A stretch of 33,381 bases of DNA, taken from a virus. A program made the position numbers and the translations under genes. The stretch lies in IMG/VR virus record IMGVR_UViG_3300017720_002462, positions 1 to 33,381 of that record; one strand, written 5' to 3'. The notes under the pieces are model-generated. The model did not search any database. It was not told the DNA's origin and was given only the letters and a program-made list of their open reading frames with translations. Shown here piece after piece: positions 21,465 to 30,565 of the stretch (its first letter is position 1; every line of letters starts with the position of its first letter).

Positions 21465-22251
21465 TTATTTTGTATTCTTCATTAGGGTCATTATCTAATG
21501 GTGTTTTATCTACACCAGCATATTTACTCCCATTAGTCCATTTATCTAATTGATGAAATCCATGTGTTCTATTACCTAATTGATCATCAAAAATAGCTTT
21601 ATATTGTCCATATTCTTTTAAAGGTGAACAATGTTTATAGTGGTGCCATAAATGAACAAACATTACTGCATCTAGATTTCTTGTTCTTGGGTGTGGAAAC
21701 CAAAAATCTTTATTAATCATGCTTTCTCTTCTCCAACTAACTTGAGATGAATCTAAATTAGTAACAGGCATAACTAATCTAGTAGTTACATCTTCTTCAT
21801 TTGGTTTTCCTTTTGTATAATTCTGTATTGTTGGGTTGTAATATTTTAATTTACAATAAGCATAATGAATTTGAGGATTATGGTTATAAAAACGGTTTAG
21901 ACTATTTAAATATGATGGTACTAAAGCATCATCATCACATAACATAAAAACAATATCAGCATCTGAATTTTGTATTGCTTCATTGGCATATTTTCCTATT
22001 TCACTACCCTGTCTATTAATTTTATCTATTACAGTATCATGAGTATTAATAAATTTAGTTTTTTTAAGAAAACTAGGTTTTAATATACTTCTTGCTATTG
22101 GTTCACCTAAATGTTCACTCCCATCATCTATAAAAGCTATTTCAAAGTTTTTATAAGTTAATTTATTAATGCTATTCAAAGCATTCCTAACCATTTCAGG
22201 TCTATTATAATAAAAAAATATAATTAAAAATTTTAAATCTTTCTTTTCCAT
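21454..22251 (-). CDS. Glycosyltransferase family 2
   Basis: A 265-aa GT2 enzyme: FLIIFFYYNRPEMVRNALNS (8-27), FIDDGSE (40-46) and the metal-binding CDDDAL (105-110) are clear. A short C-terminal domain ends with KTPLDNDPNEEYK. It is probably cytoplasmic or membrane-associated; no transmembrane helix. It overlaps the neighbour genes by 11 and 19 nt. Confidence 0.88.
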   Translation of the reverse strand: MEKKDLKFLIIFFYYNRPEMVRNALNSINKLTYKNFEIAFIDDGSEHLGEPIARSILKPSFLKKTKFINTHDTVIDKINRQGSEIGKYANEAIQNSDADIVFMLCDDDALVPSYLNSLNRFYNHNPQIHYAYCKLKYYNPTIQNYTKGKPNEEDVTTRLVMPVTNLDSSQVSWRRESMINKDFWFPHPRTRNLDAVMFVHLWHHYKHCSPLKEYGQYKAIFDDQLGNRTHGFHQLDKWTNGSKYAGVDKTPLDNDPNEEYKINVK

Positions 22252-23654
22252 ACCATTTGATATTCTTTTCTGCCTCTATTAATTTGAGTTACTCCATTAT
22301 CTCTAAAACCTAATTCAAAATATAGGTTACGAGCAAAATTATCTCCAAAAACCCATAAAGAGGCAGATTCTAGGTTTGATAACATATTAACATAAGCTTT
22401 TTTAGCATAACCCTGTTTTCTATGCCTAGGATGTATATCACACCCTAATTCAATAATTTCTTTTCCATCAATTTTAGTCATATATCTTCTAGTATAACCA
22501 ATAGGAAGTTCAATTTCAAAATACTCAGACATATGACGTAAATAATTTCCTTCGTTAGCTACATATTGTCTTTGTACTCGTGATATAATTTGATATGGCC
22601 ACAGTTTTTTATCTAAATTCTTAAACCATTTTTGAGCTTCATCTAAACCAAATACATTATTATCTTCTAAAAAATTTCTTGTTGAGTCATCATTTCTTAC
22701 TTCTAGAAACCATTTTAAATCTGCTTCGGTCATATCTCTTAAAGTAATTTCCTTATCATTTTTTGCTAATACTTGCCCATTAGCCATAACTGTTCTTATT
22801 GAACCATATTCATATGGTTTTATTGGACAATAATTTGCTTTATCACCAAAGTCTTTTATTTTATTATTATTTTGAATATCAAAAGGAACATAACATATAT
22901 CACTAATACTTTCTAATGTATGTCCGGCATTTGTAATATTATCTGTAAATATTATTTGTTCTTTAGCCCTTAATGATAGATTAGCTTTTTCTAATTCTAT
23001 TAAATTAAAATTAAATATATTATTATGATTTTTATATAATGTTTTAGCTACATTTAAAGATAAAAAACCATTGCTTACTGCTGCATGTTTTCTTGAATGG
23101 TGTGTATTAATTTTACCCACATCTTTTTTATCTACAGCTTTATGATATTTTACACTATCTATATGTTGGGCTACATAACCAACATTATCAACAAACTTAT
23201 TAAAAAATGGTTCATAAAATTTTTCATCTACTGGAATGTAATCATCTTCACATAAAAACACATAATCAGATTTACTTTTATCTTTAATTAACTGTTTTAT
23301 TGCTTTATTCCAGGCACCATAAGAATGGTTAGTATTATCATGAAATATTATTTTAATTTTATCTTCTAACCCATACCATTTAACTACTTCTAATACTTCA
23401 GCATATACTTCTTTATTATCTTGTTCTTCCCATTCATTAATAACAAAATAAATCTTATTTAAATTACTTATATTATTTTTTTTAAGAAATTTACAATGAG
23501 CGTTTACTAAATAATAATGAACAACTTGTTGATACCATGAACCATAAGTTTGAGATGGGTTCTTTGTTTTTTTAGTCTTAGGATCGTATTTAAATCTTTT
23601 TTTGGTAGATCTAGGTCCAAACCAGAAGTTTACTATATAATCAAATTTCTTCAT
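22233..23654 (-). CDS. Glycosyltransferase-GNAT acetyltransferase fusion
   Basis: A 473-aa protein of two parts. Residues 1-290 look like a GT-A-type transferase, with the EDD triad in YVFLCEDDYIP (131-141) and GAWNKAIKQL (113-122). Residues about 302-473 are a GNAT acetyltransferase: ITLRDMTEADLKWF (303-316), an acetyl-CoA motif A DIHPRHRKQGYAKKA (406-420) and DNFARNLYFELGF (438-450). I start it at the ATG 23652-23654 (MKKFDYIVN), 2 nt after the aminotransferase stop; a GTG in frame would lie inside that gene. Next to an aminotransferase, the GNAT half could N-acetylate an amino sugar. Confidence 0.85.
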   Translation of the reverse strand: MKKFDYIVNFWFGPRSTKKRFKYDPKTKKTKNPSQTYGSWYQQVVHYYLVNAHCKFLKKNNISNLNKIYFVINEWEEQDNKEVYAEVLEVVKWYGLEDKIKIIFHDNTNHSYGAWNKAIKQLIKDKSKSDYVFLCEDDYIPVDEKFYEPFFNKFVDNVGYVAQHIDSVKYHKAVDKKDVGKINTHHSRKHAAVSNGFLSLNVAKTLYKNHNNIFNFNLIELEKANLSLRAKEQIIFTDNITNAGHTLESISDICYVPFDIQNNNKIKDFGDKANYCPIKPYEYGSIRTVMANGQVLAKNDKEITLRDMTEADLKWFLEVRNDDSTRNFLEDNNVFGLDEAQKWFKNLDKKLWPYQIISRVQRQYVANEGNYLRHMSEYFEIELPIGYTRRYMTKIDGKEIIELGCDIHPRHRKQGYAKKAYVNMLSNLESASLWVFGDNFARNLYFELGFRDNGVTQINRGRKEYQMVWKRKI

Positions 23655-23656
23655 AA

Positions 23657-24853
23657 TTACCACCCTTTTCTAATGCAGTCAACTATATATTCTCTTTGTT
23701 CTTGTGTTACCCACCATCCAACTGGGATATTTACTACTTTTCCTATTGTTTTGTCTAGGTTAGGTAATTCTGTTTTGAATTCTTCTACACAGGTATGTTT
23801 ATCATTTCTTTCATGTACCTGAGATACAGCTATATTACATTCATCCATGTACTTATAAAATCCATCTCTATCATCTACTAACATAGTATAAATCCAAAAT
23901 GCTGAATCAAATCCTTTTTTTCTTTCTAATAATGTAACTCCATCTATATTTTCTAATTCTGAATCATAATAAGCAGCATTTTCTTTATGTTTGGAAATTA
24001 TATCATCTAAATGTTTAAAATTTTCCATTCCAACTGTGGCACAAACATCATTCATATGAAATTTATAACCCCATTCTTCAATATCAGCTTCACATCTAAA
24101 GTCTTTTCTATCACTATCTCTATCAATACCATACCATCTAATGAATTTACCTCTATCATGTAATTCTTTATGAGTGCTAAATAATAAACCACCATCAATA
24201 GAAGTAATATGTTTTATTGCTTGTAGAGAAAACATTGTTAAATTATCACTAGTACCAATAAATTCACCTTTATATTTAGAACCAAAGGAATGAGCTCCAT
24301 CTTCAATTACTGCTGGTGCCCAACCAAATTCACTTCTAAAACTTGTTCTAATTTTTCTTAATTTGTCTAAATCTAATGGGTAACCTCCCCAATGAACACC
24401 CATTATAACTTTTGTTTTTTTAGTAATTTTTCTTTTTAAATCATCAAGATCCATATTTAATGTTTTTGGATCTATATCTACCCATTTAATTTTAAGATTA
24501 TTAGCTAAAACAGGCCAATTTGAAGCTGTACAAGTCATTGCAGTACATAAAACTTCATCACCATCTTCTAATCCTGGCCAATTATGAGATACCCAAGCTA
24601 CACCTTGAAATACATCTTCATTCCAATGTGGTTTAGGTTTTTTTAATAAATGAAGAGCCATATGTAAAGCTGATGTACCAGCATTTAATGTTTGTATATG
24701 TTTATGACCGAAATAATTTTGTAATTGATGTTCAAATTGATCTACTTTAGGTCCTTGACCTATAAATCCACTATTAAGTACTTTTGATACTTCAGGAGCT
24801 GCTGTATCAGCCATAAAAACTTTAAATAAAGGTATTTTTTCAGATGGTTTCAT
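23657..24853 (-). CDS. DegT/DnrJ/EryC1-family aminotransferase
   Basis: A 398-aa PLP-dependent sugar aminotransferase. Family features are GFIGQGPKVDQFE (29-41), LNAGTSALHMAL (56-67), EDGAHSFGSKYKG (184-196), and the Schiff-base lysine K214 in FSLQAIKHITSIDGG (208-222). Such enzymes convert a keto-sugar nucleotide to an amino sugar using glutamate. In the classic sequence this follows a 4,6-dehydratase and precedes an N-acyltransferase; here an RmlB is 20 kb away and the GNAT is the neighbour. Overlaps the GT2 gene upstream by 14 nt. Confidence 0.92.
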   Translation of the reverse strand: MKPSEKIPLFKVFMADTAAPEVSKVLNSGFIGQGPKVDQFEHQLQNYFGHKHIQTLNAGTSALHMALHLLKKPKPHWNEDVFQGVAWVSHNWPGLEDGDEVLCTAMTCTASNWPVLANNLKIKWVDIDPKTLNMDLDDLKRKITKKTKVIMGVHWGGYPLDLDKLRKIRTSFRSEFGWAPAVIEDGAHSFGSKYKGEFIGTSDNLTMFSLQAIKHITSIDGGLLFSTHKELHDRGKFIRWYGIDRDSDRKDFRCEADIEEWGYKFHMNDVCATVGMENFKHLDDIISKHKENAAYYDSELENIDGVTLLERKKGFDSAFWIYTMLVDDRDGFYKYMDECNIAVSQVHERNDKHTCVEEFKTELPNLDKTIGKVVNIPVGWWVTQEQREYIVDCIRKGW

Positions 24854-25463
24854 AAAATTTATTTTGTTTTTCTTGTTTTTCTATTGTTTTAGGATGATAT
24901 AAAGCATATTGTTCTGCTTTAGGTAAAGGTGCATAAGTTAAAAATCCATCTAACTTTTCATGTACTTTATTTACCCACTTAATTTCAGGTTTATTTTTCC
25001 AAATTCTCCATTGATAATCAGGCCAATTAACCCACCCTTCATTTGATAATCTCCAACCCCACTTTTTAACATGCTCAGTTTTTATACCTTTAACAGTATT
25101 AACACGCGGTACTAAATATACTTCATTATTAGGATTATTTTCTAATATTTCAGGTAATGCTTCAAGTAATATAGTATGAGGTATTTCATCCGCATCAATT
25201 TGAAAAATATAATCACCTGTACATAAATCTCTTAGTGTATTTTTCCAATCAGCAAAATGTTTTTTGAAAGTTTTAGCATGATAAGTACAACAATTGTCTC
25301 CATTTAATTCAGATAATCTATCCCATACTTCAGGTGAACCATTCTTTTTATCAAATAAAATAACTATTTCATCTTGCTTACGTTTTTTATTTATAAGTAA
25401 GTTTAATAAACGAGTTATCTCATCTAATTCATTACAAACTGTAATTGCATAACTTATTTTCAT
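24840..25463 (-). CDS. Glycosyltransferase family 2 (WaaE/SpsA-like)
   Basis: A 207-aa GT2 enzyme of the short lipopolysaccharide-core type. It begins ISYAITVCNELDEITRLL, with the DxD in FQIDADEI (87-94) and the acceptor-side EGWVNWPDYQWRIWKN. It is one of the smallest glycosyltransferases here, with no transmembrane helices. A partial promoter-like box (TTCGTATATT at 25485-25494) lies 21 nt before its start. It is followed after a 14-nt overlap by the aminotransferase. Confidence 0.88.
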   Translation of the reverse strand: MKISYAITVCNELDEITRLLNLLINKKRKQDEIVILFDKKNGSPEVWDRLSELNGDNCCTYHAKTFKKHFADWKNTLRDLCTGDYIFQIDADEIPHTILLEALPEILENNPNNEVYLVPRVNTVKGIKTEHVKKWGWRLSNEGWVNWPDYQWRIWKNKPEIKWVNKVHEKLDGFLTYAPLPKAEQYALYHPKTIEKQEKQNKFYETI

Positions 25464-25466
25464 ATT

Positions 25467-25910
25467 TTACTCAGGTAATACTCCAATATACGAAAGAGCA
25501 TCCATGTACTCACGTTCTGGAAATGATTTTAATGAAGACATATCCATTTTATGTGTTTGTCCTTCTACTTTTCCTTCTTCTCCCTCTTTAAGAGGTATAG
25601 CTTTAACACCAGCCCACGTCCAAGATTGTTCATCTGCACCATTAGCAAATACCATACCAGAAGAAGGTATATTAATAGTATTTGGGATCCAAATTAAATC
25701 TGTTTCTGGATCTTTCCAAGCAATATCTTTATAAAGTTCAGGTAATGTAATTAACTGTTCATTATAAAACTCAGAACCTTCTTTCATTAGTGAATTTGTC
25801 CAAAATCCACAAGATAAACTTAAATAGTTAGTTATATCTTTATTTATTTCAACTTTGTAACATAAGTCACCTCCTGACTTAGGACAATTTATTATTTCAT
25901 CGTATTGCAT
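25467..25910 (-). CDS. Hypothetical protein, 147 aa
   Basis: A 147-aa protein with an N-terminal section of three cysteines (CPKSGGDLCYK, C9 and C17; SCGFW, C34) and a beta-rich middle (LIWIPNTINIPSSGMVFANG). It resembles small conserved proteins of marine phages of unknown role. It lies within the glycan island between a GT4 and a GT2 gene, and its last codons contain TTCGTATATT. Confidence 0.7.
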   Translation of the reverse strand: MQYDEIINCPKSGGDLCYKVEINKDITNYLSLSCGFWTNSLMKEGSEFYNEQLITLPELYKDIAWKDPETDLIWIPNTINIPSSGMVFANGADEQSWTWAGVKAIPLKEGEEGKVEGQTHKMDMSSLKSFPEREYMDALSYIGVLPE

Positions 25911-25912
25911 AA

Positions 25913-27214
25913 TTAATTTAATTTAGGTAATTCAACTTTTGTTTTTGGGTTTAAAGTAGGGATTTTTAAATCTACTTGTTTTGGAAATTCAGGAATATTA
26001 GCGTCTAATATTTTACCCACTAATTCTTTCATTTTCTCCCAACTAAAATTAGTTTTAATATAATGCCCTTGTTGTTTTGAAGGCACAATATATTTTTTAT
26101 AATTTGTATAAACATTTTTAAATGCTTTTGTAGCATGTGTTTGATCAACACTAAACCATTGGAATTGTTTTAATAACCATTTATTTGCTGCTGAATCATG
26201 TATGTGTTCTAATTTACCAGGTAATAAGTAAGCATATGCTGGATTTAAAAAATCTAATTGACCTGACCAACCTGATGCTATTATTGGTTTTTTAGATAAA
26301 CAAAATTCCATTAATGGTCTTCCATATCCTTCACCTTTAGTATGTGAAACCATAGCTTTTATTTTTGGGTGATTATATAATTCATTCATTTCAGAATTTG
26401 TAAAATCCCCTTGTAATAAATAAACATTAGGTAAATCTTCACCTCCTACTGATTGTCTAATTCCATTAACTTTATCTAATATAGCATCTCTACTCATATG
26501 ATTATCTACTCCAGTTGAAGCTTTTAATATTAAAGCAGGTTTAGCACCTTTTTTATTTTTAAATGTTTCAAGGAAATTTTTAATCATTAACCCAACATTT
26601 TTTCTATCATGACCAAGTGCTCCTTCCATCCACATCCCAACAAATAAAAAGCAAAATGATTCTTCAATTTCATTTAAATCTAATTTATTATCTTTTGTAG
26701 GTAAATGTTTGTAAATATCTAAATCTGCTCCCTCAAATACAACATGAATTGGTTTTTGATTACGTATTTTTTCTCCTGTTGGTTTATTATTTTGATCTAA
26801 TTGGTCAAATGATAAATTTTCAAATACATTTTTACTATGTTTAGAAGATACAAAGTTCATATTCATTCTATTTAACCCTTGTACCCATTCACCTTGGCAA
26901 CCTGTACTTTCAATTCCGGCTGTACATCCGATATTGAATTTTCCAACTGGTTGAAATTCATTAGGTATAGTAATTTGCATCCAAACATCAGGTTGAATAC
27001 CTTGAGGTATCGATTGAACTGCATGATCCCATAAAAATTTCCATTCAGGGTGTTTTGCACAAAATCCCCAAGTTGTATCACCCCACTTTTGTGGTAATAA
27101 TTTTACATCATATTTGTCTAACTTAATAATAGCTTTAACAATATCTCTTGCTCGTGCTCCATAACCACTATAGGTATCAAAAGGAGAACTTATATAAAAT
27201 GTAGGTTTACTCAT
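25913..27214 (-). CDS. Glycosyltransferase family 4
   Basis: A 433-aa GT-B enzyme of family 4 (Glycos_transf_1). The donor-binding domain carries VGMWMEGALGHDRKN (192-206), a long KGAKPALILKASTG stretch (222-235) and the EX7E element with E295 and E303 in GEGYGRPLMEFCLSKKPIIAS (294-314). The N-terminal domain holds SGYGARARDIVKAI (16-29). The family uses NDP- or nucleoside-sugar donors, retaining. Overlap of 1 nt with the next GT4 gene suggests a sequential pair in glycan assembly. Confidence 0.9.
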   Translation of the reverse strand: MSKPTFYISSPFDTYSGYGARARDIVKAIIKLDKYDVKLLPQKWGDTTWGFCAKHPEWKFLWDHAVQSIPQGIQPDVWMQITIPNEFQPVGKFNIGCTAGIESTGCQGEWVQGLNRMNMNFVSSKHSKNVFENLSFDQLDQNNKPTGEKIRNQKPIHVVFEGADLDIYKHLPTKDNKLDLNEIEESFCFLFVGMWMEGALGHDRKNVGLMIKNFLETFKNKKGAKPALILKASTGVDNHMSRDAILDKVNGIRQSVGGEDLPNVYLLQGDFTNSEMNELYNHPKIKAMVSHTKGEGYGRPLMEFCLSKKPIIASGWSGQLDFLNPAYAYLLPGKLEHIHDSAANKWLLKQFQWFSVDQTHATKAFKNVYTNYKKYIVPSKQQGHYIKTNFSWEKMKELVGKILDANIPEFPKQVDLKIPTLNPKTKVELPKLN

Positions 27215-28656
27215 TAGTATATTAATTTATGGTTTAAAAATTTTCCTCTATATTCAGTTAGATTAGTAATAATCATTTTAGGTTTTGGTTGCCATTTGTT
27301 AAATAATTCTTCAAATGCTTCCATTACTCTATATCCTTGATGATCTGCTGTAAATCCAGCTTCATCACCAATTGCCCAATCTCTACCTGCTTTTCCTCTT
27401 CTATCTCTTTCTTCAGGAGATAAATTATAAATTTCTGTTAATCTATCAACTGCATCTTCCCATCTACATCTATCATCAAAAATATAAGGTGTAGGAGGAG
27501 ATCCTTGTATTGATCTCGAAGATGGATAAACTGGGAATGCCCATTCTCCATGTTCTTTATAAGTACCTCTATGGTTAGAAGGTACATCAGGACATGGTGT
27601 AAACCATTTACCATTTTTATCTACAAATCTCATTTGATCTTGCATTCCACCTGTAGTATTAGCTATAATACAAGTACCTGATAAAATAGCTTCAGTAATT
27701 GTTAATCCCCAACCTTCATTAGAAGTTAATAACATTTGGACATCTGCTAAATTATATAGATAATTTAATTCATTTCTATTTAATTTTGCCGTTGAAAATA
27801 TTACATGATTTGGATACTTTTCACCAAATAAATATTCATTAACCTTAGCTAAATTTGTACCATGATTTGATGAAACCTCAGTATGAAGAATTAATCTACA
27901 ACTTTCTGCTTCTTCTGGTGGTAACGAATCTAAAAAGGTCCTAAATGCTAACATAGTATCAGGAATTTGTTTTCTTCTTATATTCCTTGAATTAAAGAAA
28001 GCTATAAATTTAGTTTTTTCATCATCTTTACCTAATACTTTTTTTCTAAAATCTAAATATTTTTGATCTTTTTTATCAACTGGAAAGAAATGATCATGAT
28101 TTAATCCGTGAGGAACATATTTAAATATTTTCTTTTTATCTTCTCCAACTACTAATTTATTTATGTTAACAGTTTGTTTTGAAATACCCATTAATAAATC
28201 ACAAGATTCATAGAATGGTTTATTGTACATTGGAGCTGGATAGTCATCCCAAATATTTAAATAAGTAATTGGAATTGATTTTCTAATTTCATGTTCCATT
28301 TGAAATACCCAGGTAAAGTATCTAGGATCAGTAATAAGCAAGATAGCATCTGGTTTTTCTTGTGCTATTACTTGTCTTAAAATATCACCATTTCCATATC
28401 CATCAACACACCATAAAAAACATGAAGCATCTTTTATATTTGCTTCTTTATTACAGTCGTTGCTTAGATCAAGTCTTTTACCTTTATCTGGATGTTTAAC
28501 TGCTCCAGCTAACTGTACCCAATTATAATGGTGACATGTTTTTAATACAATTTCTTTACCTACAGTTGCTACACCTGAGGTTACTCTTATATCATCAGTG
28601 ATTAATAATATTTTCTTCCTTTTATCTTTAGGAAGATGCTTATAACTTTTATTCAT
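27214..28656 (-). CDS. Glycosyltransferase family 4
   Basis: A 480-aa GT-B enzyme of family 4, with N-terminal KKILLITDDIRVTSGVATVG (14-33), VPHGLNHDHF (181-190), FIAFFNSRNIRRKQ (217-230) and EX7E residues E314 and E322 in NEGWGLTITEAILSG (313-327). It is the first gene of the glycan island in transcription order after the small RHH-like gene. A 27-kb region later the same phage encodes the sugar-nucleotide enzymes that may supply its donor. Confidence 0.9.
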   Translation of the reverse strand: MNKSYKHLPKDKRKKILLITDDIRVTSGVATVGKEIVLKTCHHYNWVQLAGAVKHPDKGKRLDLSNDCNKEANIKDASCFLWCVDGYGNGDILRQVIAQEKPDAILLITDPRYFTWVFQMEHEIRKSIPITYLNIWDDYPAPMYNKPFYESCDLLMGISKQTVNINKLVVGEDKKKIFKYVPHGLNHDHFFPVDKKDQKYLDFRKKVLGKDDEKTKFIAFFNSRNIRRKQIPDTMLAFRTFLDSLPPEEAESCRLILHTEVSSNHGTNLAKVNEYLFGEKYPNHVIFSTAKLNRNELNYLYNLADVQMLLTSNEGWGLTITEAILSGTCIIANTTGGMQDQMRFVDKNGKWFTPCPDVPSNHRGTYKEHGEWAFPVYPSSRSIQGSPPTPYIFDDRCRWEDAVDRLTEIYNLSPEERDRRGKAGRDWAIGDEAGFTADHQGYRVMEAFEELFNKWQPKPKMIITNLTEYRGKFLNHKLIY

Positions 28657-28666
28657 TAATTTTTGT

Positions 28667-28855
28667 TTAAAGTTCTATGTTAGTTTGGTTAGTTATTTGT
28701 TTTCTAAAATTTTCGTCTGTAAGATACAAAAACAAACTACGGTCAGCAAGTTTTTGGAATGAGAATTTTCTCTTTACACATTCAATTTTAAAATTTTCGA
28801 ATAAGCCAGCTTGAACTTTTACACTTGTAAGTGTCATTGGTTTTTTAATATTCAT
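28667..28855 (-). CDS. Possible ribbon-helix-helix-like small protein, 62 aa
   Basis: A 62-aa protein with a strand MTLTSVKVQAG and two helices (FENFKIECVKRKFSFQKLADRSLFLYL), the layout of ribbon-helix-helix/Arc-type DNA-binding proteins. No residue-level signature secures this. It begins after a 51-nt A/T-rich gap that is the largest nuclease-to-island gap; the gap carries TTTTGATAT and TATAAATG on the coding strand but no clear match to the promoter consensus. Confidence 0.6.
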   Translation of the reverse strand: MNIKKPMTLTSVKVQAGLFENFKIECVKRKFSFQKLADRSLFLYLTDENFRKQITNQTNIEL

Positions 28856-28906
28856 AATCTTAATTATTTAATAACATTTATATTTAATTATACATATATC
28901 AAAATA

Positions 28907-29878
28907 TCAATAGATTATCCCTTCTCCACATAATTCTTGTTCTTCTTTATAAGGACAAAAAGTACAATTCCATTTTGAAGGGGATTTGATATACTCTCTT
29001 TCTTTAATGTTTCCACTACTATTAAAACATTCTTTTATAAAATCATTAATAGCAGTTTTTGCTCTATTTAACTTTATTTTTCCACTTGGGGGAGTAAAAG
29101 TTTGTACTCTATATGCTTGGTGGGGTGACATAATTTTATCATCATCCCAATCTAATACTTTCCTTTTTACAATAAAAAATTCAATTTCTATTTTATCTAA
29201 TGGTATGTTGTATTGTTCAGAAAAGAATTGTTTATATAACAATAATTGAAATTGTTTACTTTCATCTTTTTTAGCAAATTTATTCCATCCTTTAGTACTG
29301 GTTTTTATGTCGATTATCTTAAATGTCTCTGTTGCTTCATGGTATGTTACAACATCTAAGTACCCCATATATAATACGTTATTATACATTTTATTTGGCG
29401 CGATTACAATTGGTACTTCACAACCTACTAAATAAGTACCTTTTTTACTAAAATATCTGCTACGTTTTTTTTTAAACCAATCTAATATAGCTACCCCATC
29501 TTCAAAAAATTCCCTCATTTCAACTGCATCTGAAAAATGGGAATTATTATTTTTTTTATATTGGGTTTGATATTCACCAATAAATTTTTCTTGAAAATAT
29601 TCTTTAATATCTATTTCTCTATCAGCAGCCGCAAATGATTTATCATATGCTATATCTAAATAATGTTGCATTGCTTCATGAACTGCTGTTCCAAATACAG
29701 TATGAATAGAAGAAGTAAATCTTTTAATTTTATCTTTATATTGTAACTTCCACCTATGAGGGCATCCTCTAAAAATAGACATTTGAGAATAAGATATATT
29801 CTTTTGAAAAGCAAAGTTTATCTCTTGAGGAGGATTATTTTTAATCTCCTTTACAATATGAGGTAGTTTTTTAGGCAA
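28907..29878 (-). CDS. Cas4/RecB-type PD-(D/E)XK nuclease with Fe-S cysteines
   Basis: A 323-aa nuclease. Motifs in order: SYSQMSIFRGCPHRWKLQY (29-47, with cysteine C39), FGTAVHEAM (62-70, H67/E68), GYLDVVTYH (172-180, D175), IIDIKTSTKG (188-197, catalytic D190/K192), and Q209/Y215 (FQLLLYKQF). C305, C308 and C317 (CTFCPYKEEQELC) with C39 make a 4Fe-4S set as in Cas4 and AddB. Such phage enzymes are thought to process or recombine DNA. The only start that keeps the N-terminus is TTG at 29876-29878, three bases after the upstream stop. Confidence 0.88.
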   Translation of the reverse strand: MPKKLPHIVKEIKNNPPQEINFAFQKNISYSQMSIFRGCPHRWKLQYKDKIKRFTSSIHTVFGTAVHEAMQHYLDIAYDKSFAAADREIDIKEYFQEKFIGEYQTQYKKNNNSHFSDAVEMREFFEDGVAILDWFKKKRSRYFSKKGTYLVGCEVPIVIAPNKMYNNVLYMGYLDVVTYHEATETFKIIDIKTSTKGWNKFAKKDESKQFQLLLYKQFFSEQYNIPLDKIEIEFFIVKRKVLDWDDDKIMSPHQAYRVQTFTPPSGKIKLNRAKTAINDFIKECFNSSGNIKEREYIKSPSKWNCTFCPYKEEQELCGEGIIY

Positions 29879-29881
29879 AAT

Positions 29882-30340
29882 TTATTTTTTCCATTTATCA
29901 CGTCCTACTAATAAACCAATTATTCCATAATTAGCTATATCAATAAACGTATCTTCCATTCCTTCTCCTTTAACATAATTTTTACCATTACTAAGAAGAT
30001 TTTTTAACCTTGAAATTTTATCAGTTAATCTAATACATAAACCAGTAAGTGAAAATTTCTTATCTGCTTCATCTTTTAAATCACCACCCAAGGCAATATT
30101 ATTTAAACCATAATCCATATGCTTACGAGCAAACATCTCATACATTTCACCTTGTATTTGTTTAAATTCCTTAGATAATTCTGGGTATGATGTTTCAAAT
30201 ACTTCGATTACTCCTAAACCAGCAATAATATTTTCTTTTTCAATTTTTTTAGCTGCAGAAGTAGCCATTGCAGTTGCGGCTGTAGCATCAAATTCTGCTT
30301 CGCTAACTAATTCAAAATGTTTTTTTACTGAATCTCCCAT
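29882..30340 (-). CDS. DUF1599/MazG-like protein
   Basis: A 152-aa protein matching the DUF1599 (nucleotide-modification-associated domain 1) layout. ARKHMDYGLNNIA (71-83) is followed by LTGLCIRLTDKISRLKNLL (98-116) and EDTFIDIANYGIIGL (129-143), which gives the helix bundle with E/D ligands of MazG-like NTP pyrophosphohydrolases. Such a protein may bind or hydrolyse modified nucleotides. It lies between a 74-aa gene and the Cas4-like nuclease. Confidence 0.75.
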   Translation of the reverse strand: MGDSVKKHFELVSEAEFDATAATAMATSAAKKIEKENIIAGLGVIEVFETSYPELSKEFKQIQGEMYEMFARKHMDYGLNNIALGGDLKDEADKKFSLTGLCIRLTDKISRLKNLLSNGKNYVKGEGMEDTFIDIANYGIIGLLVGRDKWKK

Positions 30341-30565
30341 CTATATAACTTGTTTTCCTGGTTGGAAATATTTTTCTAATATCTCTAATCTTTCATGTGC
30401 GCCCGCAAAAGTTTTTAATGCTTCTTGAGCATTTTTATAAAAATCTTCTGTTGTGTGATCACCAATCCCTACTGGGTTATTTGATAATAGATCAATACTT
30501 AATAGTGCTTTTGCTTTATCCGCTGTTGCAGCTGAATGGAGCATTTGATATAATTTTTCGTTCAT
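30341..30565 (-). CDS. Helical hypothetical protein, 74 aa
   Basis: A 74-aa protein, helix-rich, with KAKALLSIDLLSNNPVGIGDHT as its most characteristic segment. It resembles short conserved proteins seen beside clamp-loader genes of marine phages, but I cannot name the family. Promoter site F lies 45 nt upstream of its ATG inside the clamp-loader small-subunit gene, so it may start a transcript of its own. Confidence 0.7.
   Translation of the reverse strand: MNEKLYQMLHSAATADKAKALLSIDLLSNNPVGIGDHTTEDFYKNAQEALKTFAGAHERLEILEKYFQPGKQVI

Noticed and set aside
25485-25494. Sixth copy of TTCGTATATT, 21 nt before the GT2 gene at 25463
   Set aside because: The required upstream box is CGTGA rather than TTTGG, and the bases are part of a coding sequence; kept only as a possible weak promoter.
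28856-28906. Possible promoter TTTTG...TATAAATG before the 62-aa gene
   Set aside because: Spacing and second box do not match the consensus seen at the other five sites.
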